From the NCBI GenBank assembly GCA_033977085.1, contig CP138907.1, positions 1-44,141 on the forward strand: 44,141 nucleotides of DNA. Direction: 5' to 3'. Positions 1 to 9,231 of this stretch are shown here, in pieces. The stretch's first letter is position 1. Every line of letters starts with the position of its first letter. The DNA is from Apirhabdus apintestini. Its GTDB lineage: Bacteria; Pseudomonadota; Gammaproteobacteria; Enterobacterales; Enterobacteriaceae. The position numbers were made by a program, and so were the translations under genes. Below the pieces are notes generated by a model. That model had not been told where the DNA came from. It ran no database searches and was given only the letters and a program-made list of their open reading frames with translations.

Positions 1-637
1 TGAGGAGAAACTGGCCCGGCATCAGCGTAAACAGGCGATGTACACGCGGATGGCAGCCTTCCCGGCGGTGAAGACGTTCGAGGAATACGACTTCACCTTC
101 GCCACCGGCGCACCTCAGAAGCAAATCCAGTCGCTGCGTTCCCTGAGCTTCATCGAACGTAACGAAAACATCGTGTTGCTGGGCCCCTCGGGCGTGGGGA
201 AAACACATCTGGCGATAGCCATGGGCTACGAGGCAGTACGGGCGGGCATCAAGGTTCGCTTCACAACAGCAGCGGACCTGCTGTTACAGCTGTCGACTTC
301 CCAGCGTCAGGGGCGTTACAAAACGACACTCAATCGCGGTGTCATGGCCCCCAAACTGCTCATCATCGACGAAATAGGCTATCTGCCGTTCAGCCAGGAA
401 GAGGCAAAGCTGTTCTTCCAGGTCATTGCCAAACGTTACGAAAAGAGCGCGATGATCCTGACCTCTAACCTGCCGTTCGGGCAGTGGGACCAGACGTTCG
501 CGGGTGATGCAGCCCTGACATCGGCAATGCTGGACCGGATCTTACATCACTCACACGTAGTCCAGATAAAAGGAGAGAGCTATCGACTGAAGCAGAAACG
601 AAAGGCCGGGGTTATAGCGGAAGCTAATCCTGAGTAA
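1..637 (+). pseudogene. istB: istB of copy A, 3' part (AAA+ helper ATPase)
   Basis: Encodes most of the IstB transposition helper, an AAA+ ATPase that forms target complexes and stimulates IstA. Walker A GPSGVGKT and Walker B LLIIDE are both present, and the frame is open from 38 to the stop at 635-637. It differs from copies B and C by a silent base near 291. The upstream frameshift near 44045 disconnects it from the natural start. Confidence 0.85.
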
Positions 638-705
638 GCAAGGTGGATCAATATTAGACCGTTGGTGGTGACGGTAAGTGGATCACTTTTTACCCGTTGT
701 TGACA
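1..705 (+). mobile_element. IS100-like element, copy A, right part
   Basis: Continuation of the element that starts at 42892. The first bases of the window continue the istB reading exactly as in copy B near 30791. The right end is at 705, followed by the target duplication CCAGA at 706-710. About 65 bases between the istB stop and the end carry the GATCCAC-type internal repeats that IS21-family transposases bind. Confidence 0.93.
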
Positions 706-729
706 CCAGATAAGTTTTTGCTTTTAAAA

Positions 730-1255
730 CACATCACCCGTTGAGTTTCGGGAGCCGCGGTTTTGACGTTTCGCGGGAACCTGCTGGAACTTGCCCGGGT
801 ATTTCACTTCACCCGTTTGAGATCCTTCGCCGCAGGTGCGTAAACGCCACTGACGCAGGCAGGTGTCCGGGGCGGCCGCGAAAAGTTTTTGCCCGCAAAA
901 GTTTTCGGGGACGTGCGTCAGCATTCACCCTGGACAACAACGAGGACTGTGGCGGTATCAGCACCCGGCAGAAGGAACTCAGGAGGGGAAAAGGAGACGG
1001 AGGAAATGGGCAGGGGCACGCCGCAATGACGTAAAGCCGCGCGCGGCGAAACGACATTGCCCCTACATCACGCCGGAGGGGTTTGCCGGCGTGATGCCGG
1101 AAGCGCAGGGAACGGCGCGACTGAGCGGCGCAGCCGGAACGGCTGCTGCAAGCGTTGGGGTTGCGTCAGGGATGGACACCCGCTGCCCCGAAGGGGCCGG
1201 GCAGAGACAGCTTGTCTGGCTCTGTGCGGAGCATGACAGCCCGCCCGGACGCCCA
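730..1255. repeat. Long direct repeat R1 (526 bp), candidate leading-region promoter module
   Basis: Nearly identical to 37852-38377 in the same orientation. Only small indels are seen, for example CCCC/CCCCC near 1062 and TGTCTGG/TGCTGG near 1214. It is GC-rich, contains a hairpin with 9-bp perfect arms (TCACGCCGG ... CCGGCGTGA, about 1068-1094), and has no convincing gene. Before IS copy A inserted, it lay about 35 bp upstream of the minus-strand gene starting at 42877. R2 lies 20 bp upstream of another minus-strand leading-region gene. Confidence 0.9.
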
Positions 1256-1526
1256 GGGCGGGATAACACCGGCAACATAAAAAATATTATATTGCTGATA
1301 AATCTATATTTTCTTACTAATAAGGTGAGCCAAAAAATTTATCACCCTCATGTATTTTTGCTGAAGACCGTCAGCATGATCGGCAAGCAGCATTTCGCAT
1401 TTCTCGCCATTATCTCTTTAAAACTGGCGGTTCGTGTTTGCGCCTCAGGCGCATTAACGACCGCCGGCAGGCAAAGCCTGCCAGGGTTTTCTCGCGGGCT
1501 GACAGGCGGCTCTCACCGCCCGACTG
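1256..1526. other. Non-coding stretch with hairpins
   Basis: About 270 bases between R1 and the next gene. The first 150 bases are AT-rich. The remainder holds hairpins, the clearest being GGCAGGC AAA GCCTGCC at about 1469-1485, whose AGGCAAAGCCT core recurs near 31986. No open frame here looks like a protein. Confidence 0.5.
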
Positions 1527-1704
1527 TTAAGACTGCCTGATATACACGCCGGCGATGTATACCGCCTGCTGACAGCGCACAAACTCGACAATTTCCTCCA
1601 CTACCCGGGCGGTGTCTATCTCCCGCAACCCGTTCTCCCTGCGCTGTGCGTTAATTGTTTTTGTACTGACGCAATGCGTCACGGGTCTGTGCATCAAGCT
1701 TCAT
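1527..1704 (-). pseudogene. Small hypothetical protein with one frameshift
   Basis: Starts MKLDAQTRDALRQY and, after a shift in the A run near 1660, continues NAQRRENGLREIDTARVVEE to a stop at 1527. Removing one A gives 59 codons. The product is a short, soluble, charged protein of unknown function. It lies directly downstream of ardA on the same strand and is probably in its operon. The start is preceded by a GGAG-type site. Confidence 0.5.
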
Positions 1705-1745
1705 CGTTTTTCTCCTGGCGGCAGGGGCCCGCCCCTGCCCGTTAA

Positions 1746-2246
1746 TCAGTTCTGGAACACGTAGCCATCGACAAACACGAGGCCGCTGCTGAACAGATCG
1801 CGCGCGTAGGCGTCGTAATCGAAATACATCCGCAGGGATTCAGGCACGTCGCAGATAAGGCCGGTATCCTGGACAAACTCGTAGGCATAATCTTCCTCGC
1901 TGGCGGCCTCGCCCCGGTACGCATCGTCAAAGGCGTCGTAATCGGAGTCGCCCGTATAATCCGCCCAGGCAAAAACGCCGCGGCCCTGCCCTCTTCTTCC
2001 GCGCGCCTGTACCCCTCGACAAATGCCCATTCCACGGAGGATTCAGACGCAAACTGTGACGGAATGCCCTCCCAGTCCTGGAACATCGAGCTCCTGATCG
2101 TGCTCGTTTGCATGTAGCTCATGGCATGCCCCGATAAAATCCTCCTTTGAGTCGAACTCCGTCAGGTCGAACCATTTGCCGAATATGCTGCCGCAGTTGT
2201 ATTTGTGATAGGTACCAACGTATACAGCAGGGGTCGTCGTGCTCAT
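1746..2246 (-). pseudogene. ardA: Antirestriction protein ArdA (two frameshifts)
   Basis: ArdA is an acidic DNA mimic that inhibits type I restriction enzymes and protects an incoming plasmid. The reading starts MSTTTPAVYVGTYHKYN, a hallmark ArdA start, and ends LFSSGLVFVDGYVFQN. One extra base lies within TCGAGCT at 2086-2092 and one base is missing near 1970. Repair gives 501 nt and 166 residues, the usual ArdA length, and the product is strongly acidic. Repeat module R3 lies 38 bp upstream. The two errors cancel in length, so the gene may be intact in the real DNA. Confidence 0.9.
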
Positions 2247-2284
2247 AAAAATTCCTCCACAGTCAGGGTTATCTGAGTTCCGGC

Positions 2285-2517
2285 TTACGCCGTGCCGACA
2301 CGACAGCCCGACTACGAGCGGAAAATGCAGCGGCGACACCGGAGGCCGCAGCGCAGATAAAAAGCGGAGTCGGTCTGGACGGTTATCGAGCGAAATTTGA
2401 GCGAGAGAACGACGGGAAGAACGGCGACAGGCATGAAAATATACTGCGACCGGGCGAGGATGGCGGCGAAGCGAACCCTTGCATTTGCAGCGTTCGGGCT
2501 AGAGTAAAGGCACGGCG
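2285..2517. repeat. Direct repeat R3 (about 233 bp) with inverted terminal arms
   Basis: About 93 percent identical by eye to 3452-3683 in the same orientation. Its ends form inverted arms (ACGCCGTGCC and GGCACGGCGT), so one strand can fold into a single large stem-loop. It contains the core GGAGGCCGCAGCGCA, also found in the modules at 31763 and 33563. It sits 38 bp upstream of ardA on the minus strand. Confidence 0.88.
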
Positions 2518-2642
2518 TTAGCCGTCGACCGCACGGACTTCTGACGACGCGTGGACGTAACAACGTGGAGACCACGCAGGTTTAGCAGAGTGAGCGACCG
2601 CCTTTTGAAATAACTGGGCGGGGCCAATGCCCCGCCAGTCTG
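2518..2642. other. Short intergenic gap
   Basis: About 125 bases between R3 and the stop of the next minus-strand gene. It includes a GGGCGGGGCCAATGCCCCGCC stretch at about 2618-2638 whose GGCGGGGC and GCCCCGCC arms could form a terminator-like hairpin for the gene to its right. Confidence 0.4.
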
Positions 2643-3420
2643 CTATGCAACAAGACGTATACCGGAAAAGGATTTCATCATTAACTCGATCTCTGCCCTC
2701 GCTTCGCTTATCACCTCACGCAACCAGCGTCGCTCGAACCATGTCCGAACGGGGCTTTCAGGATGACGCAGAGCAAACGGGGCATGCGTCTGGCCAACGA
2801 GGCGACCGCCACACTCCAGACGGATTTCCAGTCTTCTGAAGGCGTTTTTTCGTCAAGAACTGCCTTCAGGCGCTGATCCACAGTCGCATTATCCCACTCA
2901 GTTTCGTCATGTTCCGGTTCAACTTCGGTGACGATAAGAGTGAAATTGCGGGTTTTTCGTGTAAATACCAATGGCTTCTCAGCGGGTCTGATAGCTTTTG
3001 TCAGATGATATCCAGCGGCCGCCACACGGCTGCACAGATGATTGATCTCGTCACGCAGAGCTTTCAGCAGACCAATAACCTGCTTTGTACTCATGGCCAC
3101 TGGGCAGTTGTCATATTCAAGAGAAATCGTGCCAGCGTGTGCCTTACGATGGCCCAGGGAATTTCGGTAAAGACGAACAACGAACGTACTACCCTGAATA
3201 AGTGGCATGACGTCGTTCAGTAATTTCTCACTCATGAGGCCACGAAGAGCAATCTCAGGAAGAAGACGCACAAGATCCTCAGCAGTAAGGCTGCCGTAAA
3301 AGGCAACCCCTCTCCACGAACGTAATTCAGGCTGGTTTCAATATTCAGATCTGCAGGCCAGCCGCGCGCGATAAGAGTATTGCGTGTATGACGATGGATA
3401 AGACGGTAAGCGATGTTCAT
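2643..3420 (-). pseudogene. Unknown leading-region protein (259 aa after repair)
   Basis: I do not recognise this protein. The reading starts MNIAYRLIHRHTRNTLIARG at 3420 and ends MMKSFSGIRLVA. Three frames join if one G is restored near 3303 and one C near 2797, giving exactly 780 nt. The middle part (from MSEKLLNDVMPLIQG) is a continuous hydrophilic alpha/beta-looking sequence. No membrane segment or cysteine motif is seen. Repeat module R4 lies 31 bp upstream. Its place between ardA and stbAB suggests a leading-region role, but no function can be assigned. Confidence 0.7.
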
Positions 3421-3451
3421 AGCATTCTCCTCGATTCTCATGCGGCGCCAG

Positions 3452-3683
3452 TTACGCCGTGCCGACACGACAGCCCGACTACGAGCGGAAAATGCAGGGG
3501 CGACACCAGAGGCCGCAGCGCAGATAAAAAGCGGAGTCGGTCTGGACGGTTATCGAGCGAAACCTGAGCGAGAGAACGACGGGAAGAACGGCGACAGGCA
3601 TGAAAAACACTGCGACCGGGCGAGGATGGCGGCGGAGCGAACCCTTGCATTTGGAGCGTTCGGGCTAGAGTAGAGGCACGGCG
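3452..3683. repeat. Direct repeat R4 (about 232 bp) with inverted terminal arms
   Basis: Second copy of R3, in the same orientation, with terminal arms CGCCGTGCC and GGCACGGCG. It lies 31 bp upstream of the minus-strand gene that starts at 3420, matching the placement of R3 upstream of ardA. Differences from R3 are scattered substitutions and small indels, so this is an old duplication rather than a recent one. Confidence 0.88.
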
Positions 3684-3735
3684 CTGATAACCGCCGCGCT
3701 TTTGCGCGGCATGAGAAATGGAGTTTACGACTTCC

Positions 3736-4060
3736 TTATTCGAGTAACCCGAGCTTTTTCATGTATTTCATAATGGACTCAGGCCGGCGCTGATAATCTT
3801 CAGCGAACTGCTCAACATCCAGCATTTCGGCTTCTGCCAGAGCGATGAGTTGCTGCTTTTCCTCCTCCTCCCATTTAGCGCCGTGGCGCGGGTACTGCTG
3901 CTTATACCCTGCGCCAGGCGTAGAACGACGCGCGAGCTCATCACGCAGCTGAGCTATGGTCATGTTTTCCAGGCCATCGACCACATTCAGGGATTCGAGC
4001 TTCACGAGCCGCTTTGAGGAACTGGCGGATAAGCTTTCCGTGCTCCTGCAGATCAGACAT
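3736..4060 (-). pseudogene. Third gene of the stb operon, unknown (107 aa after repair)
   Basis: The ATG overlaps the stbB stop (ATGTCTGA). The reading starts MSDLQEHGKLIRQFLKAARE, meets an extra base inside TCGAGCT at 3995-4001, then continues ESLNVVDGLENMTIAQLRDE to LGLLE. Repair gives 108 codons. An unrepaired ORF from 4005 is also open. The product is hydrophilic and helical, with no catalytic motif seen. Overlap with stbB suggests co-translation, and a small third gene following stbAB is common on related plasmids. Confidence 0.72.
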
Positions 4061-4438
4061 TGTTTCCCGTCCCGCCGAACATGCTCCGGGCATTATTTCG
4101 GGTTTCTTCATCAGACGTTACCGAATTGCTCATCTGCTCTGGAGACTGAGGTACAGCCTCTCGCCCCCTGCCCTGCAGCAGAGCCTCGGTTTCGCGTGGG
4201 TAAACGGCTTTAAGCAGCTGCAGCAGGTCATCAAATGACGTATCGCGGTTAAGCAGCTCGCTGAAGAGGAACGGCAGCCGTTCATCCTGCTTGCCAAATG
4301 CAAAGCCGGTAAGCAGCGCGGCGCGCCATAAACGCCCCTGTCCCCCTGAGGCGTTTCGTCCGTTTTCTGGCAGACAAAGCGGTCCGCTTCGTTAGTTTCA
4401 GGATTCAGGTAAAACGTAATTTTGCGTCGCGTATCCAT
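4053..4438 (-). pseudogene. stbB: StbB/ParR-type centromere-binding protein (one frameshift)
   Basis: Starts MDTRRKITFYLNPETNEAD, as expected for the ribbon-helix-helix N-terminus of plasmid StbB. One G appears to be missing in the G run near 4345. After it the frame reads FAFGKQDERLPFLFSELLNR and ends GGTGNNV, for 128 residues. StbB binds the upstream repeat array and links it to StbA filaments. It lies 5 bp downstream of stbA and overlaps the next gene. Confidence 0.82.
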
Positions 4439-4443
4439 GGTTT

Positions 4444-5398
4444 TTATCCAATAAGGTACATACCGTTAACGAGGTCGAACTGAGACGTACTGGTTTTGTA
4501 GAAACGTTCTTCCCTGACCGCACAGTGTTTTTTACTGCCTCTGCAATGAGTTCGGCGCCACCGCCAATGACCATTACATGCGAGTATCCCTCAAAGCGAC
4601 TGACAGCTTCAATAACCCTGTTAACAAGCCGGCTGTGAGCCGATGTCATTGCTTCACAAACAAGATCGATGCGTGAGGTATCGTTAATACGTGACGCCAG
4701 GTAGGCCGCATCATTACGGTGAATGATGATATCGTCGGCCAGATAGCTGCTTCCCTTCGTGCGAGCCAGCGAAAGTGCGTCTCTTACGGCAACGGTCATC
4801 AGAGAGACTCCCAGCGTGGAATCGCCGTAAATACGCGATATTCCGCGCATTTTGCCCATCACCTGAGAAATATCGAGCGTCGTTCCGCCCAGGTCAACGA
4901 TCAGCAGTGAATCAAGCTCGTTGAGGTTTTTAACGACTTCGAAACCAGCCGGGATGGATTCTGGCATCACGTCAACATGACGAACAGAGAAGGTTTTCCC
5001 CCATTGAGTTCGACCGGCCGCAGCAGGTTTGTTTTCTTACGTTGAATGTTTGCTTCGTTGGGCTGGTTGTTCTTGTCGTAATACTCCGCCAGCGGCAGTG
5101 TGACAACGATATCCACTTCGCACGGCTCAATACCGCTGTTGAGAAGCGCATGATGAACAGCAACAACGTTCACATCGCTGTATTGCCACGCAACGTTAGT
5201 CGTCACAACCGCCTCTGGGCTGATCGGGTCGAAAGAATACTGCTCCCCGTTCAGTTGATAGTTGAACGCCTGCTGAGAACCGAACGCCACAGCCCATTCA
5301 CGTTTGAAGCTGTTAGGACTGATTGACTGCCTGACCTGTCCGGCTTCGTTCCACTGCAGTTTGATATTGGTAGAGCCGTCATCAATGAAAATTTTCAT
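4444..5398 (-). pseudogene. stbA: StbA/ParM plasmid-segregation actin (two frameshifts)
   Basis: ParM-family actin-like ATPase that polymerises to push plasmid copies apart (type II partition). The N-terminus MKIFIDDGSTNIKLQW matches R1 ParM closely, as do ISPNSFKREWAV, DLGGTTLDISQVMGK and the HVMVIGGGAEL phosphate loop. One A is missing near 4997 and one G near 4518. Repair gives 957 nt and 318 residues, close to ParM (320). I chose ATG 5398 because AAGG lies 8 bases upstream. Both indels are in short homopolymers. Confidence 0.9.
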
Positions 5399-5409
5399 AC
5401 CTTTCACCT

Positions 5410-5555
5410 TGGAATAGTTTGGATTGAAACGAGCACAAACAAAAACAATATAGAGAACTATTTGAGAACAATATGAGAATTATACAAATCACGGACACAA
5501 TAACAACCCTGAAAGAGAAATATTTGAGAACTATTTGAGAACTAAAGGGGAGGAG
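5410..5555. promoter_or_regulatory. parC/stb-like centromere and promoter region with repeats
   Basis: Upstream of stbA there are at least three copies of TATTTGAGAAC (about 5460, 5520 and 5531) plus a degenerate ATATGAGAATT. Some are in tandem. Iterated short repeats upstream of stbA/parM are the known binding site of StbB/ParR and also contain the operon promoter. The region is AT-rich and non-coding. Confidence 0.78.
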
Positions 5556-5661
5556 ATAGGGATTGAAGCTATTCATACGCTAGCTATTTGCGCCTAAAAA
5601 TCAGCCGGTTGAAATAAAGGGACCGAGAATAGCTTGCTTAAAACTGGGTTCATAAAAATAA

Positions 5662-5681
5662 TACTGTATATATAAACAGTA
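5662..5681. promoter_or_regulatory. LexA box (SOS operator) for umuDC
   Basis: TACTGTATATATAAACAGTA matches the LexA consensus CTG(TA repeats)CAG almost perfectly. It lies 17 bases upstream of the umuD start and next to an AAGGAGG ribosome site at 5683-5689. This predicts SOS-induced expression of umuDC. Confidence 0.95.
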
Positions 5682-5698
5682 ATAAGGAGGGGTATAAA

Positions 5699-6133
5699 AT
5701 GGTCAATATCAGCTTTATCGCACCGGCAGAATCACCAGATAAAATGCAGCTGCCGTTATTCGCCGATCTCGCCTCATGTGGTTTCCCTTCACCTGCAGCT
5801 GACTATGTCGAGTCCGATCTGGATCTCCATGACTACTGCATACGGCATCCAAGCGCGACTTACTACCTTCGCGCAAGTGGAGACAGCATGGCCGACGGCA
5901 GCCTGTACAATGGCGATCTGCTGGTTGTGGACAGTGCCGAGAAGCCCCGGCATGGCGATATTGTGGTGGCCAGCGTGCAGGGGGAATTTACGGTTAAACG
6001 GTTGCTACTGACGCCACGACTGACGCTGCAGCCCATGAACGCGGCCTGGTCGCCAATTTATCCCGACCCGGACGATCTGGATATCTTTGGCGTCGTCACG
6101 CACATCATTCACCGTCCCCGGGAGATGTACTGA
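5699..6133 (+). CDS. umuD: UmuD/MucA-type SOS mutagenesis protein
   Basis: 144-residue LexA-like autoprotease; its RecA-dependent cleavage product UmuD' is a subunit of DNA polymerase V. The cleavage site C27-G28 is visible in LASCGFPSPAADY, the catalytic serine is S63 in ASGDSM and the lysine is K100 in FTVKRL. A strong AAGGAGG site and a LexA box lie directly upstream. The stop overlaps the umuC start (TGATG). The gene is intact, unlike umuC. Confidence 0.97.
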   Translation: MVNISFIAPAESPDKMQLPLFADLASCGFPSPAADYVESDLDLHDYCIRHPSATYYLRASGDSMADGSLYNGDLLVVDSAEKPRHGDIVVASVQGEFTVKRLLLTPRLTLQPMNAAWSPIYPDPDDLDIFGVVTHIIHRPREMY

Positions 6134-7403
6134 TGTTTGCCCTGGCCGATGTGAACAGCTTTTATGCCAGCTGCGAACGTGTTTTCCGCCCGGATTTGAA
6201 AGGAAAGCCGGTTGTGGTGCTCAGTAATAACGATGGCTGCGTAATCGCAAGAAGTGCCGAGGCAAAGCCCTGGATCAAAATGGGCACGCCGTGGTTTCAG
6301 ATGAAAAACGAGAGATACCCGGAAAAAATATACGCGTTCTCAAGCAACTATGAACTTTATGCATCGATGTCGGCGCGCGTGATGAACTGCCTGGAGGAGC
6401 TGGCCCCAGTGGTGGAACAGTATTCGATTGACGAGATGTTCCTCGATCTGACCGGTGTGGAGCATTGCATGGACCTGGAGGACTTCGGCCGGCAGCTGCG
6501 TCGGCACGTGTATGACTGTACCCGTCTTACCATTGGCGTGGGCGCCGGACCGACGAAAACACTCGCAAAATCAGCCCAGTGGGCCTCAAAGGAGTGGAAA
6601 CAGTTTCGTGGTGTGCTCGCCCTGACCCGGGGAATCCACAGCGAACGCGGAAGCTGCTTTCACTGCAGCCGGTCGAAGAGATCTGGGGCGTGGGGAACCG
6701 TATTGCACGCAAGCTCAATGTTCTGGGCATCAAAACCGCGCTCGATCTGGCCCTGACGAACCCGGCCTTTATCCGCAAAAATTTCTCCGTCGTTCTCGAG
6801 CGAACAGTACGCGAATTGAACGGGGAAAGCTGCATGTCGCTTGAAGAAGCCCCGCCAGTGAAACAGCAGATCGTCTGCAGCCGTAGCTTCGGCGAGAAGG
6901 TCACTGAATACGATTCGCTGCGGCAGGCTGTCTGTCAGTACGCAGAGCGGGCCTCAGAAAAACTGCGTAAAGAGCGGCAGTATTGCCGGCATATTTCCGT
7001 TTTCATTAAAACGTCCCCTTTTGCCGTTAAAGAGCCTTACTACGGCAACGTGGCCACGGAGAAACTGCTTACCCCCACTCAGGACACCCGGGACATTATT
7101 GCGGCCGCTACAACGGCTCTGGAGCGTATCTGGAAGGATGGGCACCGGTATGCCAAGGCCGGTGTGATGCTGAATGACTTCACCTGCTCCGGCGTTTCGC
7201 AGCTGCAGCTGTTCGACGAACGTCCGCCACGTCCTCACAGCGCTGAGCTCGATGAAGGTTCTTGATGGCATTAATCATTCTGGCCTGGGACAGGTCTGGT
7301 TTGCAGGACGAGGGATTGCACCATCCTGGCAGATGAAACGCGATATGCTCTCCCCGCTTACACTACCCGCTGGAAAGATATCCCCATAGCGAGGATCAGC
7401 TAA
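6133..7403 (+). pseudogene. umuC: UmuC/MucB-type Y-family polymerase (three frameshifts)
   Basis: Catalytic subunit of polymerase V. The start MFALADVNSFYASCERVF holds the first catalytic aspartate, and YSIDEMFLDLTG holds the second acidic motif. One C is missing near 6627, one base is extra in AGCTCGA at 7246-7252, and one base is missing near 7357. Repair gives 1272 nt and 423 residues, the family length, ending with the typical QMKRDMLSP...YTTRW motif. As written, only the N-terminal 165 or so residues are correct. The errors match the error classes seen across the plasmid, so the gene may be functional. Confidence 0.92.
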
Positions 7404-7540
7404 ATTTCGCCTTTCAGAGAGAGCCAGTAGTGCTCGCCGCAGCGAACGACAGGGCGCAGCCCGCGAGTGAGCGAGGAAGCACCAGGGAGCCTGAAGCCTT
7501 TTAAAGCACCTTACGCTCTTAAGTTGTATAGATTCTATAA
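7404..7540. other. Gap between umuC and origin with a repeat-like GC segment
   Basis: Contains a segment (about 7435-7495) with CCGCAGCGAACGACAGG and GCGAGTGAGCGAGGAAG. It resembles, in degenerate form, the repeat modules at 31763 and 33563. No gene is seen. Confidence 0.4.
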
Positions 7541-7765
7541 TGAGTTATCCACATATCCTTTGAGTAGATCCAATAACTTATCCTAAGTTACCCGAATAGA
7601 TCCAAACTGATCCCTTTTGCTGCAAAGCCTTTGTCTACGGGCTTCTTAGCGTTTTCTGGTGTGTCGTAGTGGGAGAAAGGTGTTTCGAAGCGGGAAAAAG
7701 GTGTGTCAAAACGGGGAAAGGGTGGGTAGAATCGGGAAAAATGGTGTGTCGAAACGGGAACGCAT
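7541..7765. other. oriV: Replication origin of the P1/RepFIB-type replicon (DnaA box, GATC sites, five iterons)
   Basis: A perfect DnaA box TTATCCACA lies at 7545-7553. Three GATC sites follow in an AT-rich stretch (about 7567-7612). Five iterons spaced about 20-22 bp come next, of the form GGTGTGTCGAAACGGGAA (about 7661-7765). This is the P1 oriR order: DnaA box, GATC-rich unwinding region, RepA iterons, then repA. The iterons should also repress the repA promoter. Confidence 0.88.
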
Positions 7766-7813
7766 AAATAATTCAGGCACATATCGATCATATACTGGAA
7801 TGGATATAACTAT

Positions 7814-8644
7814 ATGAATGAAAATGTTTTTATCGGAGAGGTTATAGGTCCAGATTGTGAAAGTGTTAACAATAAGCTCACAGTAACCAGTAAGGCAACA
7901 GTTCAGCCTGTAGCCCTGATGAGATTAAATGTTTTTGTTCCCTCAAGCAGACCTGCAAAAGGAGCCAGAACATCAATCGATGCGACCTCTGTTCTCAAGG
8001 ATTTGGAATTCTCAAGGCGAGAGGGCTACGACGATATTCGTATTACCGGCGAACGGTTGAGTATGGCCATCGACTTCAAGGTATGGGTAGGTATCATTGA
8101 AGCTTTTAGTAAGTACGGTTTAAAAACGAACAGTATTAAACTTACTTTTCATGAGTTTGCAGGAATGTGTCGCTTTGAGTCTAAGAGATTCGATTCCCGT
8201 CTTAGGAAAAGTATTTCAGAAGCTTTAACCAGGATACGTGGGAAGACCATTACCTTTAACCGCAGCGGGTCAGAGGGCCTTCAAAAAGTTTCCGTGACAG
8301 GTTTGCTTAAGACTGGTGAATTGGATTTTGCAAACGACCAAGTGGAACTTGAAGCTGATCAGCGTCTATGGGAACTCTACCAGACTGATTACACTGTATT
8401 GCTTCGACATAAGCCTATAAACGCTTTAACTCGCAAGGAAGCTGCACAGGCCCTGTATACTTTCATCGAAAGCCTGCCTACGAACCCAGTCCCTATATCT
8501 TTCAAACGAATACGTGACAGGCTCTCACTGCTCTCTCCAGTAAAGGAACAGAACCGTATCATTAAACTGGCCCTTAAGCAGTTACAGGATATTGGGTATC
8601 TTGACCATAGCATCACAAAAAAGGTAAAGAGACTTTCGTTCTGA
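7814..8644 (+). CDS. repA: RepA replication initiator, P1/RepFIB family
   Basis: 276 residues, intact. Conserved blocks shared with P1 RepA include TVQPVALMRLNVFVP near residue 30, EGYDDIRITG, FSKYGLKTNSIKLTF, and KEAAQALYTFIESLPTNP with EQNRIIK near the C-terminus. The family consists of two winged-helix domains that bind iterons as monomers. Iteron clusters lie on both sides, as in P1 (incC upstream, incA downstream). This gives copy-number control by initiator titration and handcuffing. Base composition is lower in GC than the leading region. Confidence 0.93.
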   Translation: MNENVFIGEVIGPDCESVNNKLTVTSKATVQPVALMRLNVFVPSSRPAKGARTSIDATSVLKDLEFSRREGYDDIRITGERLSMAIDFKVWVGIIEAFSKYGLKTNSIKLTFHEFAGMCRFESKRFDSRLRKSISEALTRIRGKTITFNRSGSEGLQKVSVTGLLKTGELDFANDQVELEADQRLWELYQTDYTVLLRHKPINALTRKEAAQALYTFIESLPTNPVPISFKRIRDRLSLLSPVKEQNRIIKLALKQLQDIGYLDHSITKKVKRLSF

Positions 8645-8689
8645 TACACAGTCGCTCCGCAAATCTGAAACCAGGATCAGACTGTATAA

Positions 8690-8985
8690 GGTGTGTCAAT
8701 ACGGGAAAGCGACTCGATTAAGGTGTGTTGAAACGGGAGGCCTTATATCAAACGTCTTGATAAGTGTGTTGTAGCGGGAATCCTCCTCTTAAACGTCTTA
8801 ATAGGTGTGTTGTAACGGGAGGATTACTCGTTAAGTGCTTTTTTCACTGCCGTACATTCCCACTTCAACACACCTTTTGGATACAAGTGAGAAGCTATCC
8901 CGCTTCAACACACCTTTATCCCAAATTGCCTCACCCTGCCCCACTTCGACACACCGAATCTGCAAAGACTTCCCACTACGATCCA
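8690..8985. repeat. Downstream iteron cluster (incA-like copy-control locus)
   Basis: Four iterons of form GGTGTGTTGTAACGGGA run forward at about 8691, 8721, 8764 and 8803. Three or four then run in reverse (CCCACTTCAACACACC and similar) at about 8858, 8898, 8939 and a weak one at about 8971. Mixed orientation and a position after repA match P1 incA, which limits copy number by binding RepA. No gene overlaps. Confidence 0.85.
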
Positions 8986-9111
8986 CTTTTTGCTTCCCGG
9001 GGCCATTTCTTTCGTTAAGCGCGGCTGAGGCATAACCCATACTTCAGTACATGCTGTACAAGTAATGCATAAAGTCATTCTTACCATCACATAGCAATCA
9101 TTGTGATATGG

Positions 9112-9227
9112 TTTTAATATTAAAATGCAATCATAAAGGTATCATCATACTGTCAGTTTTACTCATCCAAGACTTGACTTAGATGAGATACACTTACTAC
9201 TATGTTGATAGTTTTTTAATATTAAAA
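9112..9227. promoter_or_regulatory. parAB operator/centromere palindromes
   Basis: Two copies of the palindrome TTTTAATATTAAAA occur, at 9112-9125 and 9214-9227. The second ends five bases before the parA start. A third, larger version lies after the parB gene. Placement around a ParA/ribbon-helix-helix pair suggests binding sites for the small ParB and autoregulation. Confidence 0.7.
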
Positions 9228-9231
9228 AGAG

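Noticed and set aside
1256..1526. CRISPR array
   Set aside because: Hairpins are present, but there are no evenly spaced repeats with unique spacers. The iterons at 7.6 and 8.7 kb are also too short and irregular and fit initiator binding.
863..1540. 225-codon plus-strand ORF across repeat R1 (and a copy at 37985-38446)
   Set aside because: The two repeat copies differ by indels that change the frame, so the frame is not under selection. Composition is Arg/Gly/Ala-rich as expected for GC-rich non-coding DNA.
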